A DNA stretch of 64,000 bases from Bubalus kerabau (Eukaryota; Chordata; Mammalia; Artiodactyla; Bovidae), in assembly GCF_029407905.1 (NCBI RefSeq), contig NC_073637.1, positions 54,188,501 to 54,252,500 on the forward strand. Direction: 5' to 3'. A program made the position numbers and the translations under genes. Of the stretch, positions 36,285-47,305 are shown in pieces; the stretch's first letter is position 1, and every line of letters starts with the position of its first letter. A model generated the notes under the pieces. It made no database searches, was not told where the DNA came from, and saw nothing but the letters and a program-made list of their open reading frames with translations.

Positions 36285-39200
36285 TTGAATGCCCCAACCA
36301 AAAGACAAAGACTGGCTGAATGGATACAAAAACAAGACCCCTGCATATGTTGTCTACAAGAGACCCACCTCAAAACAGGGGACACATACAGACTGAAAGT
36401 GAAGGGCTGGAAAAAGATTTTCCATGTGAATAGGGACCAAAAGAAAGCAGGAGTAGCAATACTCATATCAGATAAAATAGACTTTAAAACAAAGACTGTG
36501 AAAAGAGACAAAGATGGTCACTACATAATGATCAAAGGATCAATCCAAGAAGAAGATATAACAATTATAAATATATATGCACCCAACACGGGAGCACCGC
36601 AGTATGTAAGACAAATGCTAACAAGTATGAAAGGAGAAATTAACAATAACACAATAATAGTGGGAGACTTTAATACCCCACTCACACCTATGGATAGATC
36701 AACTAAACAGAAAATTAACAAGGAAACACAAACTTTAAACGATACAATAGACCAGTTAGACCTAATTGATATCTATAGGACATTTCATCCCAAAACAATG
36801 AATTTCACCTTTTTCTCAAGCGCACATGGAACCTTCTCCAGGATAGATCACATCCTGGGCCATAAAGCTAGCCTTGGTAAATTCAAAAAAATAGAAATCA
36901 TTCCAAGCATCTTTTCTGACCACAATGCAGTAAGATTAGATCTCAATTGCAGGAGAAAAACTATTAAAAAATCCAACATATGGAGGCTGAACAACACGCT
37001 GCTGAATAACCAACAAATCACAGAAGAAATCAAAAAAGAAATCAAAATTTGCATAGAAACGAATGAAAATGAAAACACAACAACCCAAAACCTGTGGGAC
37101 ACGGTAAAAGCAGTCCTAAGGGGAAAGTTCATAGCAATACAGGCACACCTCAAGAAACAAGAAAAAAGTCAAATAAATAACCTAACTCTACACCTAAAGC
37201 AACTAGAAAAGGAAGAAATGAAGAACCCCAGGGTTAGTAGAAGGAAAGAAATCTTAAAAATTAGAGCAGAAATAAATGCAAAAGAAACAAAAGAGACCAT
37301 AGCAAAAATCAACAAAACCAAAAGCTGGTTCTTTGAAAGGATAAATAAAATTGACAAAGCATTATCCAGACTCATCAAGAAACAAAGGGAGAAAAATCAA
37401 ATCAATAAAATTAGAAATGAAAATGGAGAGATCACAACAGACAACACAGAAATACAAAGGATCATAAGAGACTACTATCAACAATTATATGCCAATAAAA
37501 TGGACAACGAGGAAGAAATGGACAAATTCTTAGAAAAGTACAACTTTCCAAAACTCGATCAGGAAGAAATAGAAAATCTTAACAGACCCATCACAAGCAC
37601 GGAAATTGAAACTGTAATAAAAAATCTTCCAGCAAACAAAAGCCCAGGTCCAGACGGCTTCACAGCTGAATTCTACCAAAAATTTAGAGAAGAGCTAACA
37701 CCTATCCTGCTCAAACTCTTCCAGAAAATTGCAGAGGATGGTAAACTTCCCAACTCATTCTATGAGGCCACCATCACCCTAATACCAAAACCTGACAAAG
37801 ATGCCACAAAAAAAGAAAACTACAGGCCAATATCACTGATGAACATAGATGCAAAAATCCTTAACAAAATTCTAGCAATCAGAATCCAACAACACATTAA
37901 AAAGATCATACACCATGACCAAGTGGGCTTTATCCCAGGGATGCAAGGATTCTTCAATATCCACAAATCAATCAATGTAATACACCACATTAACAAATTG
38001 AAAAATAAAAACCATATGATTATCTCAATAGATGCAGAGAAAGCCTTTGACAAAATTCAACATCCATTTATGATCAAAACTCTCCAGAAAGCAGGAATAG
38101 AAGGAACATACCTCAACATAATCAAAGCTATATATGACAAACCCACAGCAAACATTATCCTCAATGGTGAAAAATTGAAAGCATTTCCTCTAAAGTCAGG
38201 AACAAGACAAGGGTGCCCACTTTCACCATTACTATTCAACATAGTTTTGGAAGTTTTGGCCACAGCAATCAGAACAGAAAAAGAAATAAAAGGAATCCAA
38301 ATTGGAAAAGAAGAAGTAAAGCTCTCACTCTTTGCAGATGACATAATCCTCTACATAGAAAACCCTAAAGACTCCACCAGAAAATTACTAGAACTAATCA
38401 ATGACTATAGTAAAGTTGCAGGATATAAAATCAACACACAGAAATCCCTTGCATTCCTATACACTAATAATGAGAAAACAGAAAGAGAAATTAAGGAAAC
38501 AATTCCATTCACCATTGCAACGGAAAGAATAAAATACTTAGGAATATATCTACCTAAAGAATCTAAAGACCTATATATAGAAAACTATAAAACACTGGTG
38601 AAAGAAATCAAAGAGGACACTAACAGATGGAGAAATATACCATGTTCATGGATTGGAAGAATCAATGTAGTGAAAATGAGTATATTACCCAAAGCAATCT
38701 ATAGATTCAATGCAATCCCTATCAAGCTACCAACAGCATTCTTCACAGAGCTAGAACAAATAATTTCACAATTTGTATGGAAAAACAAAAAACCTCGAAT
38801 AGCCAAAGCGATCTTGAGAAAGAAGAATGGAACTGGAGGAATCAACCTACCTGACTTCAGGCTCTACTACAAAGCCACAGTTATCAAGACAGTATGGTAC
38901 TGGCACAAAGACAGAAATATAGATCAATGGAACAAAATAGAAAGCCCAGAGATAAATCCACGCACATATGGACACCTTATCTTCGACAAAGGAGGCAAGA
39001 ATATACAATGGATTAAAGACAATCTCTTTAACAAGTGGTGCTGGGAACTCTGGTCAACCACTTGTAAAAGAATGAAACTAGAACACTTTCTAACACCATA
39101 CACAAAAATAAACTCAAAATGGATTAAAGATCTAAACGTAAGACCAGAAACTATAAAACTCCTAGAGGAGAACATAGGCAAAACACTCTCTGACATACAT

Positions 39201-40055
39201 CACAGCAGGATCCTCTATGACCCACCTCCTAGAATATTGGAAATAAAAGCAAAAATAAACAAATGGGACCTAATTAACCTTAAAAGCTTCTGCACATCAA
39301 AGGAAACTATTAGCAAGGTGAAAAGACAGCCTTCAGAATGGGAGAAGATAATAGCAAATGAAGCAACTGACAAACAACTAATCTCGAGAATATACAAGCA
39401 ACTCCTACAGCTCAACTCCAGAAAAATAAATGACCCAATCAAAAAATGGGCCAAAGAACTAAATAGGCATTTCTCCAAAGAAGACATACAGATGGCTAAC
39501 AAACACATGAAAAGATGCTCAACATCACTCATTATCAGAGAAATGCAAATCAAAACCACTATGAGGTACCATTTCACACCAGTCAGAATGGCTGTGATCC
39601 AAAAGTCTACAAGTAATAAATGCTGGAGAGGGTGTGGAGAAAAGGGAACCCTCTTACACTGTTGGTGGGAATGCAAACTAGTACAGCCACTATGGAGAAC
39701 AGTGTGGAGATTCCTTAAAAAACTGGAAATAGACATGCCTTATGATCCAGCAATCCCACTGCTGGGCATACACACTGAGAAAACCAGAAGGGAAAGAGAC
39801 ACGAGTACCCCAATGTTCATCGCAGCACTGTTTATAATAGCCAGGACATGGAAGCAACCTAGATGTCCATCAGCAGATGAATGGATAAGAAAGCTGTGGT
39901 ACATATACACAATGGAGTATTATTCAGCCATTAAAAAGAATACATTTGAATCAGTTCTAATGAGGTGGATGAAACTGGAGCCTATTATACAGAGTGAAGT
40001 AAGCCAGAAAGAAAAACACCAATACAGTATACTAACGCATATATATGGAATTTAG
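36285..40055 (+). CDS. L1 ORF2p, endonuclease and reverse transcriptase, intact
   Basis: ORF2p nicks target DNA and copies L1 RNA onto it. Numbering from codon 36285, the AP-like endonuclease keeps QETHL (25-29), GDFN (127-130), SRIDHIL (185-191) and SDHNAV (211-216). The reverse transcriptase keeps NYRPISLMN (about 511), SIDAEKAFD (Asp 583), GTRQGCPLSPLLFN and the catalytic FADD (683-686). The C-terminus keeps a CCHC knuckle (Cys 1113, 1117, His 1125, Cys 1130). The frame ends at TAG after YGI. Codon 36285 is TTG; the frame is open from 36246 (after TAA 36243-36245) but has no in-frame ATG until 36528, which lies inside the endonuclease. The ATG at 36251 is in another frame and stops at 36317. 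L1 ORF2 is known in other species to start without a strict AUG need, so this need not inactivate it. Confidence 0.94.
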   Translation: MNAPTKRQRLAEWIQKQDPCICCLQETHLKTGDTYRLKVKGWKKIFHVNRDQKKAGVAILISDKIDFKTKTVKRDKDGHYIMIKGSIQEEDITIINIYAPNTGAPQYVRQMLTSMKGEINNNTIIVGDFNTPLTPMDRSTKQKINKETQTLNDTIDQLDLIDIYRTFHPKTMNFTFFSSAHGTFSRIDHILGHKASLGKFKKIEIIPSIFSDHNAVRLDLNCRRKTIKKSNIWRLNNTLLNNQQITEEIKKEIKICIETNENENTTTQNLWDTVKAVLRGKFIAIQAHLKKQEKSQINNLTLHLKQLEKEEMKNPRVSRRKEILKIRAEINAKETKETIAKINKTKSWFFERINKIDKALSRLIKKQREKNQINKIRNENGEITTDNTEIQRIIRDYYQQLYANKMDNEEEMDKFLEKYNFPKLDQEEIENLNRPITSTEIETVIKNLPANKSPGPDGFTAEFYQKFREELTPILLKLFQKIAEDGKLPNSFYEATITLIPKPDKDATKKENYRPISLMNIDAKILNKILAIRIQQHIKKIIHHDQVGFIPGMQGFFNIHKSINVIHHINKLKNKNHMIISIDAEKAFDKIQHPFMIKTLQKAGIEGTYLNIIKAIYDKPTANIILNGEKLKAFPLKSGTRQGCPLSPLLFNIVLEVLATAIRTEKEIKGIQIGKEEVKLSLFADDIILYIENPKDSTRKLLELINDYSKVAGYKINTQKSLAFLYTNNEKTEREIKETIPFTIATERIKYLGIYLPKESKDLYIENYKTLVKEIKEDTNRWRNIPCSWIGRINVVKMSILPKAIYRFNAIPIKLPTAFFTELEQIISQFVWKNKKPRIAKAILRKKNGTGGINLPDFRLYYKATVIKTVWYWHKDRNIDQWNKIESPEINPRTYGHLIFDKGGKNIQWIKDNLFNKWCWELWSTTCKRMKLEHFLTPYTKINSKWIKDLNVRPETIKLLEENIGKTLSDIHHSRILYDPPPRILEIKAKINKWDLINLKSFCTSKETISKVKRQPSEWEKIIANEATDKQLISRIYKQLLQLNSRKINDPIKKWAKELNRHFSKEDIQMANKHMKRCSTSLIIREMQIKTTMRYHFTPVRMAVIQKSTSNKCWRGCGEKGTLLHCWWECKLVQPLWRTVWRFLKKLEIDMPYDPAIPLLGIHTEKTRRERDTSTPMFIAALFIIARTWKQPRCPSADEWIRKLWYIYTMEYYSAIKKNTFESVLMRWMKLEPIIQSEVSQKEKHQYSILTHIYGI

Positions 40056-40401
40056 AAAGATGGTAACAATAACCCTGTGTACGAGACAGCAAAAGAGACA
40101 CTGATGTATAGAATAGTCTTATGGACTCTGTGGGAGAGGGAGAGGGTGGGAAGATATGGGAGAATGGCATTGAAACATGTAAAATATCATGTATGAAATG
40201 AGTTGCCAGTCCAGGTTCGATGCACGATACTGGATGCTTGGGGCTGGTGCACTGGGACGACCCAGAGGGATGGAATGGGGAGGGAGGAGGGAGGAGGGTT
40301 CAGGATGGGGAACACATGTATACCTGTGGCGGATTCATTTTGATATTTGGCAAATCTAATACAGTTATGTTAAGTTTAAAAATAAAATAAAATTAAAAAA
40401 A
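40056..40401 (+). other. L1 3' UTR with G-rich tract and A-rich tail
   Basis: After ORF2 the UTR holds four G runs at 40277-40280, 40282-40284, 40289-40291 and 40296-40298 with loops of 1-4 bases. This is a good G-quadruplex pattern, as known in the 3' UTRs of several mammalian L1s. The end reads cggattcattttgatatttg, then an A-rich tail with aataaaataaa. The three small stubs at 6576, 47318 and 61004 derive from this end. Confidence 0.85.
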
Positions 40402-40832
40402 AAAAAGTCTGTTATGTCATTATGATAAATGTATATTTGCATTAATTGTGTAATGGGTGTCAAAGTTGGTGTTTCACATTTCTTTCATTGTAAAACACAG
40501 TTATAGGAAATAAATGCTTAATGATTCTGAATAAAACTTTGAAAAATATAGCACAGGAACACCAAGCTAGACATTTTGCAATAATTTCTTTATTTTTTTA
40601 ATATAAATTTATTTACTTTAATTGGAGGCTAATTACAATATTGTACTGGTTTTGCCAGACATCAACATGAATCCACCCCATCCTGACCCCCCCCCCCCAC
40701 CTCCCTCCCCATACCATCCCTCTGGGTCATCCCAGTGCACCAGCCCCAAGCATCCTGTATTATGCATCAAACCTAGACTGGCGATTTGTTTCACATATTA
40801 TATTATACATGTTTCAATGCCATTCTCCCAAA

Positions 40833-42005
40833 TCATCCTACCCTCGCCCTCTCCCACAGAGTCCAAAAGACTGTTCTATACATCTGTGTCTCTTTTGCTG
40901 TCTCGTATACAGGGTTATCATTACCATCTTTCTCAATTCCATATATATGCATTAGTATACTGTATTGGTGTTTTTCTTTCTGGCTTACTTCACTCTGTAT
41001 AATATGCTCCAGTTTCATCCACCTCATTAGAACTGATTCAAATGTATTCTTTTTAATGGCTGAGTAATACTCCATTGTGTATATGTACCACAGCTTTCTT
41101 ATCCATTCATCTGCTGATGGGCATCTAGGTTGCTTCCATGTCCTGGCTATTACAAACAGTGCTGCAGTGAACACTGGGGTACACGTGTCTCTTGCAATTC
41201 TGGTTTCCTCGGTGTGTATGCCCAGCAGTGGGATTGCTGGCTCATAAAGCAGTTCTATTTCCAGTTTTTTAAGGAATCTCAACACTGTTCTCCATAGTGG
41301 CTGTACTAGTTTTTATTCCCACCAACAGTGTTAAGAGGGTCCCCTTTTCTCCACACCCTTTCCAGCATTTATTGCTTGTAGACTTTTGGATCACAGCCAT
41401 TCTGAATGGCATGAAATGGTATCTCATTGTGGTTTTGATTTGTGTTTCTCTGATCATGAATGATGTTGAGCATCTTTTAATGTGTTCTAATTTTATTCTT
41501 TTACAAATGGTTGACCAGTTTTCCCAGCACCACTTGTTAAAGAGCTTGTCTTTTCTCCATTGTATATTCTTGCCTCCTTTGTCAAAGATAAGTTGTCCAT
41601 AGGTGCATGGATTTATCTTTGGGCTTTCTATTTTGTTCCATTGATCTATATTTCTGTCTTGTGCCAGTACCATACTGTCTTGATGACTGGCTTTGTAGTA
41701 GAGCCTGAAGTCAGGCAGGTTGATTCCTCCACTTCAGTTCTTCTTTCTCAAGATTGTTTTGGTTATTCGAGGTTTTTTATATTTCCATACAAATTGTGAA
41801 ATTATTTGTTCTAGCTCTGTGAAAAATTCTGTTGGTAGCTTGATAGGGATTGCATTGAATCTATAGATTGCTTTGGGTAGTATACTTATTTTCACTATAA
41901 TGATTCTTCTGATCCATAAACATGGTATATTTCTCCTTCTATTAGTGTCCTCTTTGATTTCTTTCACCAGTGTTTTATAGTTTTCTATATATATAGTTCT
42001 TTAGT
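40833..42005 (-). pseudogene. L1 ORF2 remnants (RT end and C-terminus)
   Basis: Minus frames carry late ORF2 pieces: 41967-41734 (ILPKAIYRFNAIPIKLP), 41673-41269 and 41285-40833 (LEIELLYEPAIPLLGIH, WIRKLWYIYTMEYYSAI). Inside 41673-41269 the text goes from RIKLEH straight to IKRCSTS, so about 140 codons have been lost in frame near 41484. Endonuclease and the RT catalytic core (FADD) are absent. Confidence 0.88.
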
Positions 42006-42039
42006 GAATAAAATACTTAGGAATGTATCTGTAGGTTAT

Positions 42040-42757
42040 TTTATTTCATCACTTTAAGTATGTCCCACCATTCCCTCCTGGCCTAAGGAGTTTCTATTGA
42101 AAGATCAGCTGTTATCCTTATGGGAATCCCTTGTGTGTTATTTGTTGTTTTTCCCTTGCTGCTTTTAATATTTGTTCTTTGTGTTTGTTCTTTGTTAACT
42201 TGATTAATATGTGTCTTGGGGTGTTTTCCCTTGATTTATCCTGTTTGGGACTCTCTGGGTTTCTTGGACTTGGGTGATTATTTCCTTCCCCATTTTAGGG
42301 AAGTTTACAACTATTATCTCCTCAAGTACTTTCTCATGGTCTTTCTTTTTGTCTTCTTCTTCTGGGACTCCTATGATTCGAATGTTGGGGTGTTTAACAT
42401 TGTCCCAAAGGTCTCTGAGATTGTCCTCATTTCTTTTAAATTGTTTTCTTTTTTACTCTCTGATTCATTTATTTCTACCATTCTTCTGCCTCCATTATTC
42501 TACTATTTATTCCCTCTAGAGTGTTTTTTATACCATTTATTTCATTGTTCATTATATATTGACTCTTTTTTATTTCTTCTAGGTCTCTGTTAAACCTTTC
42601 TTGCATCTTCTCAATCCTTGTCTCCAGACTATTTATCTGTGATTCCATTTGGTTTTCAATATTTTGGATAATTTTCACTATCATTATTTGGAATTCTTTA
42701 TCAGGTAGATTCCCTATCTCTTCCTATTTGTTTGGTTTGATGGGTATTGTCTCTTCA
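42040..42757 (-). pseudogene. L1 ORF1 remnant
   Basis: Complement of the ORF1 coding sequence. Minus frame 42684-42475 reads QINSLETRIEKMQERFNRD, the coiled-coil block of ORF1p. Stops (for example after EEW near 42475) and frameshifts break it. Its C-terminal end is cut off at about 42040, where a deletion joins it to ORF2. Confidence 0.85.
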
Positions 42758-43233
42758 TCTTGTTTATATTGCTGTGTTTGGGGTGGCCTTTCTGTATTCT
42801 GGCAGTTTGTGGAGTTCTCTTTATTGTGGAATTTCCTCACTGTGGGTGGGGTTGGATGGGTGGCTTGTCAATGTTTCCTGGTTAGAGAAGCTTGTGTTGG
42901 TGTTCTGGTGGGTGGAGCTGGATTTCTTCTCTCTGGAGTGCAATGAAGTGTCCAGTAATGAGTTATGAGATGTCAATGGGTTTGGAGTGACTTTGAGCAG
43001 CCTGTATATTGAAGCTCAGGGCTATGTTCCTGTGTTGCTGGAGAATTTGCACGGTATGTCTTGCTCTGGAACTTGTTGGCCTGTGGATGGTGCTTGGTTT
43101 CAGTGTAGGCATGAAGGCGTTTGATGAGCTCCTATTGATTAATGTTCCCTGGAGTCAGGAGTTATCTGGTGTTCTCAGGATTTGGACTTAAGCCTCCTGC
43201 TTCTGGTTTTCCGTCTTATTTTTACAGTAGCCT

Positions 43234-43529
43234 CAAGACTTCTCCCGAAGAAGGCAATGGCGCCCCACTCCAGTACTCTTGCCTGGAAAATCCCATGGAC
43301 GGAGGAGTCTGGTAGGCTGCAGTCCATGGGGTCGCTGAGAGTCGGACACGACTAGGAGACTTCACTTTCACTTTTCACGTTCATGCATTGGAGAAGGAAA
43401 TGGCAACCCACTCCAGTGTTCTTGCCTGGAGAATCCCATGGACGGGGGAGCCTGGTGGGCTGCCGTCTATGGGGTCGCACAGAGTTGGACATAACTGAAG
43501 CAACTTAGCAGCAGCAGCAAGACTTCTCC
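43234..43529 (+). mobile_element. Bov-A2 SINE in the older L1, with TSD
   Basis: Two-unit Bov-A2 at 43246-43517 with the linker cttcactttcacttttcacg and a short (CAG)n tail. The 12-bp repeat caagacttctcc flanks it at 43234-43245 and 43518-43529. It inserted after the L1. Confidence 0.93.
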
Positions 43530-45159
43530 ATCTATACAGCACCGTTGATAAAACATCTGTTTTAAAGATGAAAAGTTTCTCCACAGTGAGGGACACCCAG
43601 AAAGGTTCACAGAGTTAAATGGAGATAAGAAGAGGGAGGAGGGAAACAAAGGCGACCAGGATGAGATGAGGTAGAATCAAAAGAGGAGAGAGCAAGCTAG
43701 CCTGTTATCACTTCCTTATGTGCACTCCACAGTCTGGACTGCTCAGAGATATTCACAGAGTTATACAGAGAAGAGAAGAGGGAGGAAGGAGACCGAGGTG
43801 GCCAGGAGGATAAAGGGGGGAATCAAAAGGAGAGAGATCCAGCCAGTAGTCAGTTCCCTAAATGTTCTCCACAGCCCGGAACACACAAAGAGATTCACAG
43901 AGTTGGGTAGAGAAGAGAAGTGGGAAGGAGGAGATAGATGTGACCTGGTGGAGAAAAAGGAGGGTCCAAAGCGGGAGAGAGCGGTAAAGCCAGTAATCTC
44001 GCTCCCAAGTGAAAATGGGTACTGAGAATTGGGTTCTTAAAGGTAAAAATTGATAACAAATACCAAATATCAAAGATTAAAAATCTAGAGTAGAGGTTGG
44101 ATTTTCAAAAATTCAATATTAAAGGAAAAAAAAGTCACAAAAATTAAAAAAATATATATGAAGTTTCCTTTAAAAATAGGGTCTCTTTTGTTTGTTTGTT
44201 TTTGCAAAGGAATAGTAGGTTATTAAAATGAAAATTAAAAGAGTAATAGAGGACTTAAAATTTTTTAAAAAAATTAAAGGATGATAGTAAAAATAGTAAA
44301 AAAATATATCTAGGACTTTCTCTGGTGTTGTTGTGGGCAGTGTGGGGTCAGTTCATTTTTGCATAGTTCCTTGATCTGGCTTATATTTCTCAAGATCTAT
44401 AGGCCCCTTCCTATGTTGTCGGTACTAACTACAGGGTTTTAATCTATTGTACCTGTCACTTCCAAGGAGTTTCCCTCTGTTTTAGTTTCTTCTGTTTGCT
44501 GGTCTCTTCAGTGTCTAATTTCTGCCTTGACGCAAGGGGGTGGTGGTGGACACTTTTTTTAGGCTTACTTATTCAGTCGTGCTGTGGGGAGGGAGGGACG
44601 CTGCAAACAAATAACACTGGCATGTGCTCGCAATGTCTTGGCCACACTGGGTTTGCCCCTGCTCACAGTGTATGTGCTTTCCCTGTCTACACTGCTTAGG
44701 CTCTAGGTTGCTCTGCCGGGCACTGTCTGAGGCCGGCCCTGGGTTGTATGCACTTCCCAGATCTAAGCCGCTCAGGTTCAGGTACTTGGATACTACTCAA
44801 ATGCACAGACTCGGTTGGGCTTGAGTTTTGTGCCCTTCTCAGGTCCAAGCAGCTCAGGTGACCAGGTGTTTGGCAAGCACGATTGCTGTGACTTATCGCC
44901 TCCCCCATCCCTGCCGCTCAGTTTTCTGGGTGTACAACCAGAGCACCTTCTCAGGCCAATGTTGACCCTCTAGAAACCCAAAAACTCTTGGTTAGCAAGG
45001 AAGACTGCTAGTACTTTGTTGGATAATGCCTCTCTGGGGCCACGATTGCCCCCTTCCGGCTCTGGCTGCACTCACCTGCCTGTCACTGGAGGGGGATGGG
45101 TCAGCCTGCAGCCGGCTAGCTCTACTCAGTCCTTTGTTCTGTGAGTGGGCCTGGCGGTC

Positions 45160-45432
45160 TCTTGCTGCTGCTGCTAAGTCACGTCAGTCGTGTCCGACTC
45201 TGTGTGATCTCATAGACGGCAGCCCACCAGACTCCCCCATCCCTGGGATTCTCCAGGCAAGAACATTGGAGTGGGTTGCCATTTCCTTCTCCAATGCATA
45301 AAAGTGAAAGTGAATCGCTCAGTTATCTCCGACCCTCAGCAACCCCATGGACTGCAGCCTTCCAGGCTCATCCATCCATGGGATTTTCCAGGCAGGAGTA
45401 CTGGAGTGGGGTGCCATTGCCTTCTCCAGGCA
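45160..45432 (-). mobile_element. Bov-A2 SINE in the L1 5' UTR, antisense
   Basis: Starts with the complement of the (CAG)n tail (ttgctgctgctgctaagtca) and holds two Bov-A units to cattgccttctcc. Flanking ggcggtct and ggcagtgtct look like a mutated TSD. The full-length L1 has the uninterrupted sequence here. Confidence 0.9.
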
Positions 45433-46010
45433 GTGTCTTAGGTTAGGGCTTTTCTCGTGGTAGCTATCACACAGTCTGGTTTGCTATCCCAAGTTAGTTC
45501 CCTCAGATTGCCTTCCGGGCATTCAGGCCTGGTCCTTACTCTAAGCAATGCAGCCCGCGCCTCCCTGCCCAGCCCCCACCTGCTAGTGGCGGATGCAGGC
45601 ATCTGTGCTGCTTCTGCGCAGGGGGAGTTACCGTTGGGCTCCTAATCTGTGAGTTTTAATTATTTATTTATTTTTCCTCCCAGTTATGTTGCCCTCTGTG
45701 GTTCCAAGGCTTGCCACAGACTCGGCAGTGAGAGTGTTTCCTGGTGTTTGGAAACCTCTCTCTTTTTTAAGACTCCCTTCCCAGGACAGAGCTCCATCCC
45801 TACCTCTTTTGTCTCTTTATCTTTTATATTTTTTCCTACCTCCTTTTGAAGACAATGGGCTGCTTTTCTGGGTGCCTGATGTCCTCTACTGGCATTCAGA
45901 AGTTGTTTTGTGGAATTTTCCCCGCGTTCAAATGTTCTTTTGATGAATGTATGGGGGAGAAAGTGGTCTCCCTGTCCTATTCCTCCGCCATTTTTGCAAA
46001 AATTTCTTTA

Positions 46011-46269
46011 AAGTGTCATTATGATGTTTCACCCTATTTGTCTCATTCATATTTTCTTTTCTTTTTTTTTTTTTTTTATTTTACCAAGATGCTAAGTTCA
46101 GTGGTTGCCAAATTAGGTGTTTAATATTAGTTGGCATCAGCTTTCTGAAGATTATTTTGAAGTATATTTTATTAAAGTCATAAAGTCAATGATGGTAACT
46201 AATAAACTCCTTGAAGAGAAGAATTGATAGTTATTGTGGAATAGTGGAAAATAAACTGCATTGGGATCT
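46011..46269. other. Intron-like sequence with poly(T)
   Basis: Unique sequence with a long T-rich run at about 46051-46080. No gene seen. Confidence 0.45.
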
Positions 46270-46400
46270 AAAGGTTTGTATTATAATCTTTAACTGCCTC
46301 TAATTGGCTGGCCATATGATCTTGAGCAAGTAATGAGTTTTTTGGGCCTCATTTTCTTGCTCTGTAAGATGAAAAGTGTTGATAACAGTGGTCTCCAAGG
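46270..46400 (+). repeat. MIR-like element
   Basis: The order ggctggccatatgatcttga, gcaagtaatgagtt, cctcattttcttgctctgta, agatgaaaa fits the MIR consensus. It is followed by an A run at about 46417-46432. Confidence 0.7.
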
Positions 46401-46567
46401 ACCCTCCCAACTTAGAAAAAAAAAAAAAAAAGTGAAATTTGTGTTTAAAGTCAAAGAGTATATGACTGGCAGCTAGAGAAGTGAAATATAGGAAAGTACT
46501 ACCAACTTCCTGAAATTCAAGAGTCTTTCATAGAATTCATGGATTTATGTAATTTCAATATGACTAC

Positions 46568-47189
46568 ATATTGGGGAAACAGTGTTAGACTTTGTTTCTT
46601 GGGGCTCCAAAATCACTGCAGATGGTGACTGCAGCCATGAAATTAAAAGACGCCTACTCCTTGGAAGAAATGTTATGACCAAACTAGATACCACATTCAA
46701 AAGCAGAGACATTACTTTGCCAACAAAGGTCCATCTAGTCAAGGCTATGGTTTTTCCAGTGATCATGTATGGATGTGAGACTTGGACTCTGAAGAAAGCT
46801 GAGAGCTGAAGAATTGATGCTTTTGAACTGTGATGTTGGAGAAGACTCTTGAGAGTCCCTTGGACTGCAAGGAGATCCAACCAGTCCATTCTAAAGGAGA
46901 TCAGTCCTGGGTGTTCTTTGGAAGAACTGATGCTAAAGCTGAAACTCCAGTACTTTGGCCACCTCATGCGAAGAGTTGACTCATTGGAAAAGACTCTGAT
47001 GCTGGGAGGGATTGGGGGCAGGAGGAGAAGGGGACGACAGAGGATGAGATGGCTGGATGCCATCACCGACTCCATGGACATGAGTTTGGGTGAATTCTAA
47101 GAGTTGATGATGGACAGGGAGGCCTGATGTGCTGCAATTCATGGGGTTGCAAAGAGTCAGACACGACTGAGCAACTGAACTGAACTGAA
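46568..47189 (+). mobile_element. BovB 3' end, sense, truncated
   Basis: Starts in the RT C-terminal part (ggggaaacagtgttagactt) and ends in gactgagcaactgaactgaa. Frames 46582-46809 and 46849-47100 carry GCETWTLKKAES and MRVPWTARRSNQSILKEISP, separated by a TGA near 46807 and a stop at about 46833. Confidence 0.92.
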
Positions 47190-47305
47190 CATATTTAACA
47201 GAAATTCTGAATCTTTTATGTTCCTGAAGAAATAAGTTACATAAAATGATAACTCTTTTTTATTTTCTTTCTGTAGAAAATAAAGATTTCTTTCTTTTTT
47301 TACTT

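Larger units (their letters stand above)
32018..40415 (+). mobile_element. Full-length L1-BT retrotransposon, both ORFs intact
   Basis: Complete L1 of about 8.4 kb: a 5' start gggggaggagccaagatggc at 32032, a long 5' UTR to 35272, ORF1 at 35273-36199, ORF2 at 36285-40055, a 3' UTR with a G-rich tract, and an A-rich tail to about 40401. The direct repeat aaaaagtctgttat flanks it (32018-32031 and 40402-40415) with no mismatch. Neither ORF has a stop or frameshift, and many CpGs remain in the 5' UTR. All of this points to a recent insertion that may still be retrotransposition-competent. It lies in the same orientation as the CSMD exon. Confidence 0.96.
40573..46010 (-). mobile_element. Older L1-BT, antisense, most of ORF2 deleted
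   Basis: The complement of an L1 whose 3' end is at about 40593 and 5' end at about 45990 (tcctccgccat is the complement of atggcggagga). The diverged direct repeat cattttgcaataatttctt / catttttgcaaaaatttct flanks it (from 40572 and 45989). Order on the minus strand: nearly complete 5' UTR (45990-42760, with two SINEs inside), ORF1 remnant (42757-42040), then only parts of ORF2 (42005-41485 and 41484-40950) and the 3' UTR with a 12-base C run at 40687-40698. CpGs are largely gone and stops are common, so it is clearly older than its sense neighbour. Confidence 0.93.

Noticed and set aside
35146..39736. Long minus-strand frames opposite ORF1 and ORF2
   Set aside because: Shadows of the strongly A-rich L1 coding strand.
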